Counted from the stretch's first letter, positions 28,201 through 43,200 are shown. The stretch: 64,000 bases of DNA from Sisyra terminalis (GCA_958496175.1 OY292277.1:27013282-27077281); one strand, 5' to 3'. The notes: a model not told the origin generated them from the letters alone. Numbers and translations are program-made.

Positions 28201-31200
28201 TATACATAACATACAATTCACCCACTTCGTATTCATTTTCATAAGTATATTTACTTCTATCATCTACGAAAATATTCACTATTTTCATCATTTTTTGACA
28301 ATGTCTTGTTTGTTTTCACTTTTCCGCAATACAATTCTAAGAAAAACAATCCATTCACTGAAACCGTAAATTTAACAAAGCAAATGTTGACTTTGGAAAA
28401 GTTGCTTCACAATCGACACAAAAATGTTTGAAGAAACACAATTCATTCCAATTATTTTACAACTGTGGAGACTAAAAATAAAAAAGAGAGAAAATCTCGA
28501 AATGCCTCCAAGGAATAATAAGGATATGAAATAGGATTTCGTAGGAAACTATGCGAAGAATTGTCTCATTACATACAACAAGAAAATTATATATATGTAT
28601 AGTTATTTCTACAAGCTCTATGTGAACAAATAGGAGAACCATCGTTGAGATTCGAATGAGTTTAATGAGGTTCATTGATAGTATTTGAATTAACCAAAAC
28701 GGGATGGTTTTCGGGAGTTCACTGCTGGGATAAAAAATCTAAATTGTGTTATTCTTTAAATATATTTAGTTCAGTTAACTGTAAATAACTCCAAAACTTA
28801 TTTTAATCGATCAGTTTTATCGTTGTATTCTTTAAAAGAAGTGGATGCGTACTTATAGACGTAAGATGTTACACTTCTTTGTAAAAGTATAGTTTTTTCT
28901 AGAAATAAGTTTCAACCGTTTTTGTTTTAATATTAGAGTTCTTAACAAAATTTACATCATTGTCTTCGCTGTGTGTGTAACTGCAGCGCCATAAAAGATG
29001 TAAACTACAGTGGGCTGTTAAAATATGTTTTCCTATGCATGTTAATAACAATTTGCAGCATAAAAAAGTATTTGTTATAAATTATAAATAAAAAAGTATC
29101 TACAAAAAGAAATATGAGACAAATTATTACAAATTACTGATTGTAGTTTTGTATTAACGTAAATTCAACCAAACACAAATAAGTATAACTAATAGAAATA
29201 ATAAAAAATGCAGTAAATATAAAGTTATGTTTCTTTAAAAATATATCAAATTCCAAAAACAATAGAAGGCAAAAAAATATGTTTGCAAGTAATAATTATA
29301 ATTTGAAACTAAGAAAAAAGTAGGCATTAATAAATTTAATATATTTAATTACTAACTTCGAAAAAAAAATTTACAAAACGTAAAAGTTTGCAAAGGTTTG
29401 CTAATCTCCGAATTGTTGATCTATTTATTTTTGCCTAGTAACTGCAGTTACTGATTTTTTTATTTATATTTGTTTATATTCCATTTAACCGTTGAAAGTT
29501 TAAAAAAATTACATTTTTTTCCTGTTCACGGCACAACAAATCTGGTGTCTCATTTTCGTGTATATATTAAAATTATATAAAATAACAATTGTCACATGTA
29601 TTTGTATACCATTTCATTTATAATAGCGCACTATAACACTTAACCTAACCACTGGGAACGCTTGTGTCGATTAGGCTTCTTGTTCCATAGTTTCACACTA
29701 AACGAATAAGTTTAAAATAGGCTTCAGTGATCAAGTAGAACTTACACTTTATCAGTTTCTTATAAAAACGTAATGATGTGTCACGCAAAAGAAGTCGTAG
29801 TATTAGCTAGAGTGAACAAAAATATTACCGTAAAATATGTTATGCTAACCAAAGTACCATATTTAGTCCATTCCAAAGATATTAGATCAATTCTGTAGTT
29901 TTACAAAGAATTTTTTTAATTATGAAATACTAATAACTACCCGTGAAATATTCTCAGCCAGCATTGATACAACTACCAATTGATAAAAAACGACAGTGAA
30001 TGAAAGAATGAAAAGAATTAAATCAAAATGACAACAATTAGTTGGTTTAAATTAGGGACAATGATTATAATATATGGTTTTGATTCACACGTATGTGCTT
30101 AAATTCTTGGTTTTCTTGGTTTAAATTGTTAGATATCTTCAAAAAATAAATCTTTATACGTTTAATTTTTTCGAGTTGTTAGATATCACAAATTCATGAC
30201 TTAAAAAATATCCAAATCGAGGTTTTTCTTGATTGGCGAAAATAATATTTCGATATTTTAATGTAATAAAGTAATGAAATAAGAATTAAAAAATCTTCAA
30301 ACTGAGCTTTTTTACTAGAATTTTCTTGGGTTATTTTTTCCAGAATTCTGTTTTCTTTCAGAACTCCTAAGCGACAAAAAACACCTATTAATGGTGGAAA
30401 AAAAAATCAATTTTCAATGTTTGAAAAACGCTCCAACTCGTGGATTTAGTTAACAATTTCTCAGAAAATGTGTGATTTCCAATTTTTTTTCCAAAACTCT
30501 TGAGCGAAAATAAAACACAAAAAAGTTTCCCAGTTATTTTAACAAATTTTAAAAGTGTAATGGTAACTTGATGGGCGTTCATTAGTTTGCACTTTAGCAA
30601 AGTTCATAGGGTTCATAGTTTATCGGTAACACATATACGAACTTTTATACAGAAGTCTCTAATATAATTAATATTGGATAAATTCTACAAGGAAAAGCTT
30701 TAGGATAAGAAAAACAGTTAAATAGAAGGCAAAACTTTGTGTGAAAATTGATGAAGTTACAAGTAAGAAAAGCGGGATTAAGGTTCAAAAAACAATAATC
30801 CTTCTTTTATATTATAGCTTTTGGGAAAACATTCTTGCGGTAAGTTATTTCAACTGTCAAAAAAAAATGTTATTGGTTCTTAAATTTCTTACAGATTTGA
30901 ATTCAAAAAAAGGAAACTTATTTTAAAAATTCAAAACAATGAAAAATTAAATGTTATATAAATCAATAAAGCAAACATCAGAAAGAATTGGGTAAAAAAG
31001 TTTCGCTTATATGTGTTACATATATTGTAGATACTATATACTATTTACCTATTTAGTGTATGTAACATATTTCAAACGAAAACGTTTTTTTGTTGTGACA
31101 CGAATGTCCAATTTTCTGGAAATCCATGGAATCGGTTTTAATGATTGCTGTAACAATTTATGGGCTTTAAATTCTTACAGTGATAAATTTGCTAAAATTT

Positions 31201-34200
31201 AGATTTGTTTAAACAAAACCGAGGGTGGTGAAGTTTTTATCTTGATTTAGTGGATGTTTTTTTTTCTATTTCATTCTTGTGTAGCTTGATCGTATACCCT
31301 GTGGCATGTCGTGGTTCTTTTTCAAGGGTTTCTCCCTTATGATGGCTTTATAAAATCGTGCTTTGTTTTGCATAAATTGCTTCATCAACATGTCTAGAAT
31401 ATGGTGGTAAAATGATTTTTAAAAATTGAAAGTTGTTTCAAAGAAACAGTCGTTACAAAGTTACAGAAGTCGTTATAATTTTAACCGTTCTTGAAACTTT
31501 AAACGTGTTTTTCTCAAAACTGAGTTCTTCAAACTTGTCTCCACATACCCCAAGAACGATTTGACCGACTCACTTCCAATTTGTAGGGTAGACTTAGCAC
31601 TTAAAGAAGCAAGGAATGAAATAGAATAATTGAAAAATTCCGAATATTTCTACTTTTAATAACACAATGTAGCAAAAGAATGCATGAAATTGTAATGTAT
31701 TTTCAAAAAGTCTGTCAAAAATGCAATATTCCATATTTTCAATAAATTCTAGTCCATTTTATGTTTCTAAGCTAACAGATTAAACGCCGTTTTTTTAATT
31801 CGACATAAGATTATCAGCCAAAATAGTGTAGACAATGAGCGTACATTTTTGGTGATAAGTGTCTTCGGAGTGCTATAACTCACGATCTACTATAGATTTT
31901 TGATTAGAAATGTAATACATACGCTAAATAAATGTAAACAAATTATCAAAAGCTCAAAGTTATGTATTTTTCACAAGTCTTCGAACAAAATACCCAAACA
32001 ATGCTTAAAAATACAACCCCCCAATGTAGGGTATACTATTTTGAGTATCCTTGGGCGTGAAATATCTTAAGATAATTTTGCGTGAATTAAAACAAAGCAC
32101 AAGTGTATAAAAGTTCTAACGTTCACAATAAATGAATCTCTTCTTTTTTTTGAATATTAAATTCTTGATGTTTTTATTTCATATTTATTTATTTAAGAAC
32201 ATCTTATTATTGTTGTACTATTAATGCCGAAATTATTATACATTATTTAAACAATTGATGTTTTATAATTGAGGTATGATATGTTTATTTTTTCATAAGT
32301 TTATTTTAATCTGTTAGTTAAATTTTCACTTATTAATTTTGTATATTTATATAACTAACCTTTTACTAAACTGTTTGTTGTAACATCAAGTATTCAATAT
32401 CCAAAAAAATATATATTTATTTACTGTTATATTATATAAACCATGGATAACAGCGTAAATAATTCAAAAGTTCTTATTTCTACTCTCGAAACTAAATATT
32501 AGCTTTACCTAAACTAAAACCAAGCTCTCCATAAAAGGTTATATTTTTGATAAGCGAATGAAGGAAATATTTCTACTTATTATAAAAAGATAAATCAATT
32601 TAGTTTTATCAATTTATATCATAATTCGATAATTATCAAATCATGATCATTTTCCCTTTTATTTCAAAAACCATAAGATTGTATACATTTTTTTTAATAT
32701 TATGATATAAAATAGAAGCCCTAAAACAAAATTATTTTTATCTAATACGTTTATTGCATCGATACGCATAACAAAATCAAAAAACACTCTTTTGTCTAAA
32801 GAACAAAATTATTGAAGTTATACTTCTTTAGGTGAATCATGGGTGAAAGAAAGAATTAACATTAGAATTTATGTAGCAGAAGTCGGTTACAAAAACTATT
32901 CCATACATCAGATTAGATTTCTTTCCGCTGACTTTGAACATTTAAACTGTTTATGCAATATATGCAATATATTGTGGTCTTACTTATGAAAGATCATTTA
33001 CAAAAGTAAACTTTAAACATAAATTTGAACAAAAATTGAAATAAATGAATAACTGACTTATTGCTTAGATACGTATTTCGATTGCCCAGCAAATTTCATC
33101 AGTGGCCATCAAATAGTATATGTGCTCTGAGTCAGGTGAGACATCACATAACAGTTACGGAGGAATCTAATACTACTTGGTGACCACTGATGTAGATTGC
33201 TTGGCAATCGAAATGCGTTTCTGGGCAATACGTCAGTAATTCATTTGTTTGAATTTTTGTTCAAATTTATGTTTATAGCTTATTTTTGTAATCTATATTA
33301 CATAAATAAGACCACAACATATTTATATACTGTATAAACAGTATTCCATACAGTAATTTTATTCTTACAATTTTTAAAAGAATAAACTATGCCTTTAAAT
33401 TTGAACAATTTTTTTGAATTTATTAATGAATTAAAACAATAATCAAATACTTCAAAATTATAACAAAGTAAGTTCTGTTTAGAGCTTCGGTTATTAGTTA
33501 AAATTTATTCTCCTACAAAAATAGAATTTTACAGAGAATTGTAACTTGTAACATGCGTCCATAAGTATCCACGTCCCAAACACAATTTTTTCTCTAATGT
33601 TTGGTTCGTTTTATATGGTATATATGGTACTCTTGCTTATGAGTGTCATAACATAAAAAACTCCCCACTAGCTTCAACGGCTTTTAATTTTTGATACAAA
33701 TAATGATTAATCCAAATATATTAAACCCATGGGATTTTTTTTCCTATTTACGAAAAAGAAACTGTGAAAAGCTCATTGAGCTACTACTGTTATTAATTTT
33801 CAATAGTTGATAGTTAGTAGTATTCATAATTAAACAATCAAAGATTGTAAGTGAAAAACATTAGGTTATCAACCGAAAATGTTGATAACCTAATGTTGAT
33901 AACCCCACAAATTGTATCTTATGTCTGAATAAATTTGATCAGAATCATTAATTTTTTTTTTAAATCAAAAATAGACTAGAATTCCGGTAAGAATTAATAT
34001 CGATTTTTTTTTTGTAATATTTGATCTTAAAGTAGGTTTCCTTTACTTGTGATAAACGCAAAACGGCATCTCGTCATTCGTAGCTTGGTACATCGAATAT
34101 GTTCGATCGTAATACGAAACTTATCGAATGTTATTTCAACCGATTGATAGCCGAACCCGTTCGGTCGGATACTATAAAGTTTTTCACCTTAAATATGTAT

Positions 34201-37200
34201 GTTTATAAATGTTATTAAATCGGAAACTATTTCAGAAAGGTTTAATTAAAAGTAAATACTTTGCATTTGTATGAGATGAAAAATTGGGTCAAATATTCCC
34301 AACGGCTCAACTTTAAACTACTCCAAATTACCATGCAAATAACTAACATTTGATAGTTTCGTTTTCACACATACTCGAAATTACAATTTGAAACGCATAC
34401 AAAATTTTCATCACAAATTGTTTAATCACGCTCGTTTCACACTACGTAAAATCCCAGCACTACAACGTTCAGGTAATTATTTGAAACTTATTCAATTGTG
34501 GCAATCGTAACAAATACAAATGCAAACATTTACACTACATCTCTCTGTATTTGTCGCTTAAAAGCAAACATCTACAAATACAGATTAGTTTTAGAACATT
34601 ATTTCAATTAGTTTTGCATTTAATTACACGTACCTACTTGATATTTTCGTGATCTGACTTTTTACTTGAATATTTAGAACGTTTTTTTGGTAAATGTAAT
34701 TATTTAATGTTAGGAATTTGTGAAAAATTTCAAGAATTTATACCCAAAGGTTTTTTAAAAGCTCACCTAAATTTTTTTTCGAATCGACACATTTTTATGG
34801 AGGGAAAATCCTACACCCATTTGTTTGAAAATGTTTCAAGTATTTCAGTAAAATATCCATCACATGTAAGCCTCGGTAAAAAACAATTGTTCCTGTCGTT
34901 TGCAGAGCTTTTAAAATTTAAAATATTGCTTCGGCTCTTCGAATGAGTGTTAGCTGGAGCATACAAATCAACGTGGTGGCTTTTAATACTAACTCAGTGC
35001 GTCTTTTGTGTTTTACAATGACACCTTACCTGAAGACGTTCTGCATAATAAACGAGACTGGCGAAGACGACAATTCCCAATACCAAAAAGAAAACGAGCA
35101 GTGTTAGCTCTTTGGCACTGGCTTTAAACGTATGAATTAAAATTTTCAATCCTGGTGAGTGACGTGTCAACTTAAATAGACGCAAAATTCGGATTATCGA
35201 AAAGAATTCCAGAATGTTGTATGTTTGTTCGGAAAAAATGGGTTCGTCTACATTCATTTGGAGACTCCAATCTGTGTAAAAGCTTGCCGTCGCAACAAAG
35301 TCGATCAAATTGACAGGAGATTTGAAGAAATCGACTTTATTTGGCGAAACCTACGACAAAAAGAAAAACAAATTAAAATAAATTTGAAGTATTCATGATA
35401 TTTTTTTCTTGGATAGCTACTAAAATAGGTACGTAACGTTGGAAGGAGTAGATTATCTTATCCTGAAACGCTACGTAAAAATGAGACGCTTCTTCGTAAA
35501 AGTAGGTACTCGTAAAAGCCAAAAGAAAGTAAAAAATAGATTCAGATAATTCCTTATTTGAATTTTCCGTGCTTTGATTACAAATGAATCTGACCTCATA
35601 TCATCTATCGGCAGATATAACTACTTTAAAATGCTTTGTTTTCAATATATTTGTTGTTCGAAAAGTAATTTCGTTTTTTATTTTTTAGGAAAAAGATAGG
35701 CGATTATCTTAAAGTGTATAAATATTTAATGTTCGACTGAACTTTTGGTTTCAGTTTCGGTCAAAAAACGAGTTTCGGCTTAGTTTTGATTTCGGCTGTC
35801 GTCCAGCCGAAACTGAATTTGTGAAATGAAAATGTTGAGAAATTATTGTTTTTTACTTATATTATTAGATTCTATAATTATGAATATTGAAATTATCAGT
35901 TGATTGTAATTGTTTTGAATATTTTTTTCCGTTCGAGAAAAAACCGATCAAAGCTTAGAAGAAATTGATTTGTTTTTAAAATGTAAGAAAGAGTAACTCC
36001 TGTTTTCTGTTTCTAATCATATCAGGTAAAAAGTAATTTTGTTTGGTAACTTTTTTTTATATTATTCGTAATTAATATTAAAAAAGAATATTTGGTGCAT
36101 TTCTTTCAAATCAACCTCTTATTTCAGTAAAAAAAATATTACAAATAAGAAGTAAAAATATTATGTTATGTTCATAATTAGCTCCAATATTATAAGCAAA
36201 ATGAACAATTTTTACCTATAGAGTTTAAAAGCAAAGACTAGCTATGAAACTAGTTATGATTAATTTTTTTTTGTGACCAAATAATGAACTTATAAGGAAG
36301 TTATAAGAAACTAAGACTGATGCCGACATTTGGTTTCGGCTATAAAAACTAGTTTCGGTCGGACAATATAAATATTTTATTGGATAATACATATATCGTT
36401 CAGTCTTGTCCAATATCTTCTGCCATTTTTCTGATAGTATCATAATTTTACTCTCATAAAATTGTTATTTTTGATCACAAAAAACTAATTCATGTGACTT
36501 CAGACCAATTATACTCATCCTTTTTTCCTACGGGTCGCATTCCGATTTTTCTTTCTTTACGTGGGCCGCAACATATTTCTATTAAACTGTAAATAAAACA
36601 CAAAATTGGCCTGTCTTTCACCAGGGTGGTAAAGTCGACCGATATACACAGGTACTGTGGTTTTTGCGTAAGAGTTGAATTGTGAGCGCAGGAAGTTATA
36701 CTGGCAACACTGTCCCACTTGAACCGACTTGGTATTCAACCACTTACAATGCAGGAAAGATTGAGCTTTTTACCCTGATTACAACCCAATATTGAGAACA
36801 TAGTGAAAATAAACACAAAAAGAAATTTGATGGCAATAATTATTTGGGTCGTACAGAACAGGCAAGTGAGCCGCATGCGGCCCACGGGTCGCAGGTTGAG
36901 TTTATCAGCGATTTAAAAAGTTCAAAATCAGGTGAAGAATCAGGTGTTTGCCATTAAAGAACAAACATTTGAATTTAAAGCGTGAAATTATACTACTGCC
37001 AAAAAAATGGCAGAGAATAATGAACCAATTCAAAAAATATTAAAACTTACACTGCGAGAAAATCGTCTTTCATTTTTCCCCAAAGAAAAATAATTGAACA
37101 AATATAAATTTGAACAGAATTTAAAACAAATGTATTTTTATGTATTACCCAGATACGAATTTTGATTGCCAAGCAGACCTTCAAAGTAGTCACCAAGTAG

Positions 37201-40200
37201 TTTTGGATCACTCCGTAACTGCTTTGTGATGAGTTACAGACTGTGTAGCAATCGAAATACGTATCTGGGCAATACGTTAGAGATACATCTGTTTGAGCTT
37301 TTGTTTATATTAGTATTTTTAATAAGCTCTTTATCTCTTGTTAATTATATTACATAAATATGACCATAATTTACTTTATATGTTGAATAAATGTAACAAA
37401 TAATTTTTTCTCCTACATAAAAAAAAAAAATAATGTAAAATTTGAAAAGCAAGCAAATTGAAAGTCTCAGAAAATTTCAATATCAAAATTTCAAAAAGCA
37501 TCCAATACGATATTAAATATCATATTCGGTTGAAACTTATTCGAGAAAAAGCTTCATTTTTCAATATCAAAAAGCCAAAACATTTCTTAAAATAAAACGA
37601 ATGAAACAAATTCTTCATCTACTCTGCGTAAATCTTTGTCTAGCCTTTGAACTTTCCTCATTTTATTCTTAATATAACCAACGATGGTTGATATATAAAT
37701 ATCATTTGGTTTGTAGACCTTTTACTTTAATTTCAATAAAATATCATCTTCAAAACGCAAATATACTCAAAATTTTGAGGTTTGAACAAAAAATAGACAG
37801 CAACAACCAAAAAAAAAGAACCTTTTAATTAAGTTTTATTGAAATTGGCTAAAATATTTAATAATTAAATTAAATACAATGAAATTATTTTAACAATTTC
37901 AATATTATATTTCATATTTCAGAGATATTTTTTTTTTGCTTCTTTTTGCTGTTACCGACTTTGAATGAAAGAAAATATTTTCATGTCAGTTTTTCTATTT
38001 TAATTTTCTCAAATTCAATCTATGAGACGCAGTACAGAAGATATTCTTATGGGAATGATATTTTATAAAAATTAATTTAAATCGAAAAAAATATGCAAAT
38101 GCGAAAATCGATAGAACTGAAAAAGAAGTGTTTTTAATAAATGTAGTGGCAAAGACACGTTAGACTTTGTCTGAATATCTAAATAAAATTAAAAAAAATA
38201 TGCATGAATGAGAAACTAAAGAGGTAGACTCCAATTACAAATTATAATTAAAAACTTTTATGAGATCAGGCCATAAAAATGTTGTTTGGTCTATTTATTA
38301 CTATACGAGCATCATATTAATAGCCTTTATGAATATGAAAAAAAAAATGTCATTTAAACGTTGAATGCTATTCCTTGGATAATATTATGAAAAACCATTT
38401 CCATTCAACCCCCGTCAATTTTTTCAAAAATTTAATTTGATAAGGGTTGTATAAATATCAGAAAAGATATTAACATATCAATCTTCTTTCGCCGTTTTTT
38501 TTATCCCATATGTGTGTGAGAGTAACAGTTTTTTTTATAAATACCATTTTTTTTTGCATAATAATTATGAAAAATTTGAATATTATAAACATTATGAATA
38601 TTAATTTCGATTCTTTTTATTTATGCAAATGAATGGGGGCTATTTATCAGCTAATGGAAGAAAAAAATTTAAAGATTTTTTTTTTACATATTATGCAAAA
38701 ATCGTATTTTTATATATTACTTGGTTAAATGAATTTGGAACATACCACACATCGAATGAGTATTTCGACCGTAAACCAAATGTTGCAGACGAGCTCTACG
38801 TAGAAGAAGGCCGCATGCGGTATATCATCGACCATCGGTGGCGGCGATAAATGGTAGCGTCGGTTATTGCGAAAACTGTTCTGATTATTGTAATAGTTAT
38901 AGTTATTTGGCAACAGAAATTGACTCTCATTCATTCTTAAGCCCAAGCTTAACGGCTTTGGTGTTGTCGGCGTCGGCACAGATGTTGGCAGCGTCGAAGA
39001 CAACACCGATAACGACGTACGATTGACATGGGACGCAGATCCATTCCCCATAAACCGGCTACTCGAACGGTCCACTTTTACCCTCATGTCTGGATGAGTT
39101 TTCAAACAAAACGACAATACTGAGACACAAATGAAAAACACCGAAACAATCGCCACAATCTTCAAAAAAAAAAAGTACATGTTTTAATAAAATCTTCTTT
39201 TTGAAAACCATTTTTACGTACCTTGGCAGGTGTTGAAGAATAATGCTCGTCAAACAATGACCAAATTTGCGGTTTTAATCGTTGCCACCGACTCAAATTT
39301 CCAGCTAAATAATCTTCTTCGTACCCAAATATTCGAGCCACTTCTTCTTCGCTGGGCTTATCAGCATCAATATCCAACTTATCAAGAATCGCCAATGTTG
39401 CCTAGAACAAAATAAACCAATAAAGTCGTGTCTTTCAAATTTAACAAGGAATTTTTAAAACTTATTTCTTATTGTTTTTTTACGACTTGCTATTCCTAAG
39501 AACCATTTTATACCACGTAAATTCAAATAAGATAAATCAGTCAAGTCTAGTATATCTAGTCCGTCTACATCAGGGTTTCATAATCTGGGGGTCGCACCTC
39601 TGGGGATGTGGGAAGGTATTTTTACAGTTGCAGGAGAAGCCCTTCTTAATTTAAGTAGTGAAATTTTTGATATTTTTTTTAATTGTTATTTACCGTCGCT
39701 TTATAACTACTAAGTTCATCAGCGACTCTAGGGTAAATAAAAATCTGTATTCAAGAGATATTGAAAATTTGCTCGATTTGAGGATTGAACCCAAAACTTA
39801 GCAATTTTAGAGCTGTTACTTAGACCACTCGGCCATCAGTAGGCTTGATTTTAAAGTTTATAAAGAATATATTTTATTAAACCGGAAAAAAAAACAAATG
39901 GGTAATTCCCATCAAATTCCGAAATTAGGGAGAAACAAATTTGTTTTTTTTTTTGTCAGTTTTTTAGTGTTTGTGTTATTAGATAGGACAATAAAGTGGT
40001 CCCCAAAATAAGGTAATTTAAGACGAATTATAAGGATGATTTATAATTTTGAAACTGAGGGAATAGTTTTTATAAACCATACCGTCATTGCTATTGTTAG
40101 ATAGAGAGAAAATAGTTTGGGCTCTAACAGCATTATTTTTACGTCATTATTTTTACGTGTAATCAATATTACATCTCTCTGTAAAGTGATATTTGTTTTC

Positions 40201-43200
40201 CTGCACCGTCAAAATGAACTGCTTGTATCTCTGCATTGTAATTACAACAACAATTTTCACTAAAGTCAGTATGAACGATGTTCTCATCTTTAAACAGGAA
40301 AAACATTGAATTTTAGGATTAAATAAGGAAAGAAATAAAAAATGTAAAATTCGACTATTTTAAAAGCTATTGAAAACAGCAAAATGAAAACGGTTAAAAC
40401 ATACATTAAAAAATTTGCGTTAGTCTAATATTTATTAAATATTTTAAAAATTAATCATGAATTTTAATTAAATATCTATAATAAGTTTAGAAATGTGTGC
40501 AACTACATTTGTAATTAATTAAATTCAAATTGTTACTGTTAAATTTCAGAATGAATAAATGAGTATATATTCTGAATGAAAATTAACATTTTGAACCTAC
40601 TATCTTCGGAAATAAAACACTAGGAGGCGCTTATTTTAAGCAATAGTCCTGCCTCTATATTTTGCGCACGGTCCCCATGGCTTGTTATTTCGTAAATATT
40701 TAAAAAATATTTTTTAAACTGAAATTTCTATTTAAATGATTAAACAAATTCCCGAAGAAATACATTGGTATTATATGCTGTTCTAATGTCGCAGAGTAAA
40801 AACGCAAAGTCGCTACCAAAAACATTTTCAGTATTTATCTAAGTGAATTAGATGTTCATGAATGTCCAATGAATTATTTAGTCCAAATTAAATTTTTTTG
40901 AGTTCTTTAACTCGTATCAAACAAAAATGATAAGAGCTTGAAATGTTTGGTTATATTTCAATGATTAAACAAATTCCTGAAGAAAAATATTGGTATTGTA
41001 TGCTGTTCTAATGTCGCAGAGTAAAAACGCAAAGTTGCTACCAAAAACATTTTCAGTATTTATCTAAGTGAATTAGATGTTCATGAATGTCCAATGAATT
41101 ATTTAGTCCAAATTAAATTTTTTTGAGTTCTTTAACTCGTATCAAATAAAAATTAAAAGAGCTTAAAATTTTTGGATATAAAGAGATAACATAATTCATA
41201 TCAAACAGTCAAAGAGCAATCAAATTTTCCTAATCAATCTTGGTTCACCAACCAAGTACTCAAAAGTTCCCGAGAACTGTCCATAGAATAAAACTTTATT
41301 TTACAACATTATAATGCAAGACTTCTCTGCACAAGAAAACCCTTGGAAAGTACTTATTAAAAAATTAAAGATAGGTGGTATTCCCATAGTCACTATAAGC
41401 GCTCAAAGAATAATAGATCAATAGTAATTAATAGTTATTATTTTAAGTTAAATGGAGAGAACGATGTAAAAAAAATCCAGTAGGTCTTTTTCGAGTTCTA
41501 AAATATCTTACTAACCCACTCGATATGAAACTTTAACTACTACAAAATTCTAAGATGTAATGTAAAATAGAAAACGATCCTTTAGAAATGTTTTCTTTTT
41601 GCTCAAATCCCATTATAATATTAGTACACATTGTTCGTGAAATTTCCTTTCTTATTTGTCGGTTTTTCCTTTATTCCATTAGTACTTTATTGTAGTGACA
41701 CTGTAACACATTAAAAATGTATACTCCTATCATTTATGCTCTATTCATTTTACTTATCATAGTTACTAACAAAAGATTTTCGTTCACAACGTATTTTATT
41801 TCGATTTGCTCGATTTTTTAATCAAAGATTCAATTAGCTGACAAAGGCTTTTAATTAACGCCATAAATTACGAAAAGACAATTTTAAATAATAAATTACA
41901 GAAACCAAGTTCCCTACCGCGGTAGTTAGATCTTTGATTTGAAAAGCTTCATCATTAATAAACGGGTTCAGCCAAGCTAAAAAATGCTATAGTAATTCTT
42001 TTTATCAACAAAAATAAATTTTACTCAGAAAGAATCATTTGTTTTATGAAGGAGGGAAGATGAGTCATCAAGTAAGAAGTGACACCCTTGCCTTGTACTA
42101 ACGTTAGAAGGAATGGTAGTATAACGAAGTTCTAATTTTTAAGTACCTAATTGGTAAGTATTATAGTCGTATGAGTGGTAAAGTTATGAGTTTTATGATA
42201 TTAATTACTATATTTATATTGTTAACAACTCTAGTTAACTTAATAATCATCTATAATGATTAATTCATTTTGATAACAACGTCATACCATTAGCATTTAG
42301 TACCGTAACATTTTTAAGAACAAAACTAGAGCTTTAGTTAGTTAATTTAATTTAATTCCATCGTAAAAATAAACTTTCTTTATAAAAATAAATATATAGA
42401 ATTACTAAAAATTAAGTTAATATATTTTATAATATTACATATATTTTTTGTTTAAAAACATTAAAACAGGGGCTCCAAAATGCACCCCCTCATGTAACAG
42501 CCATTCGATGGGAAAAAGTAAGCATTGCAGTAGGAGACCAAAAATTTTGAAAATTAGGGAATTTCTAGTTTTTCAAACAACTCATTAAAAGTTATTGTAA
42601 TTCTTTTTGTGTTTGGGATGTTATATTTTTTTTTGTGCAGCATGTTTCATCGGTTTTTCGACTTCTTAGATTAAATTTTTTCTTCAAAAAAAAAACCCTT
42701 ATTCATAGAAGGACAAAATTACGTCCCTATTTTTTTTATTTTCGTGCTACATTTCTTCTTGTCAAGATTTTATTTACCTAATTTTATGAAAATTATTGCT
42801 AACAAAAAATCAACCTAACAAAGCTTGATGAGGTGTGAATAGCAATCGTATTTCTGATTATATTTAAACTTAAACATTAGGTTTCCTTATAATATTTGAT
42901 TTGGCATTATTTTTTTTATGAGAGTCGTCAACAAAATAGCTTAAATAGTGGGAAGCAGTTCAAAAACGGATGACAACAAAATCGGAGTATATAGTTATTA
43001 TAGCTATAGTATGGTGTTAAGGATAGATATCTGTCATTTCCATCCAAAATTTATTTACACCACGGGATAGCATACATGTTTGAAAATTCGGTATGCAAAA
43101 TAAAGACTGTGCCACATCGCACACGGTCAAGGGGAAAAATCCACCATTTTGAAGTTATTATATTATGTTTAGATATTTTTTTGGCAGAACTTTGGACACG

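Larger units (their letters stand above)
26943..35029 (-). other. Shawl intron 4
   Basis: 8.1-kb AT-rich intron. It holds a dispersed repeat (29923-30110), a minisatellite-like block (30345-30590), a palindromic MITE (32945-33343) and a truncated hAT MITE with a perfect hairpin (33795-34174). At 27550 a TATACCGGGTGCCCAAACAA block resembles the end of a mariner-type element but no partner end was seen. No gene otherwise. Confidence 0.8.
35351..38745 (-). other. Shawl intron 3
   Basis: 3.4-kb intron with a complete hAT MITE (35727-36368), a hAT-type fragment (36510-36915) and a partial palindromic MITE (37095-37395). The last 1.3 kb (37400-38745) shows nothing recognisable. Confidence 0.8.

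Noticed and set aside
36557..36739. 60-codon ORF
   Set aside because: Lies inside a non-autonomous hAT fragment; no transposase similarity.
38623..39026. Plus-strand ORFs across 38623-39026
   Set aside because: They are antisense to the channel exon with S1-S2, whose minus-strand frame matches the Shaw family.
39568..39660. hAT end CAGGGTTTCATAATCTGGGG
   Set aside because: Resembles a hAT end with GGTCGCACC but no second end or duplication was found.
39780..39848. Functional Ser/Leu tRNA on the minus strand
   Set aside because: Degenerate anticodon and T stems, no variable arm, and an attached SINE body.
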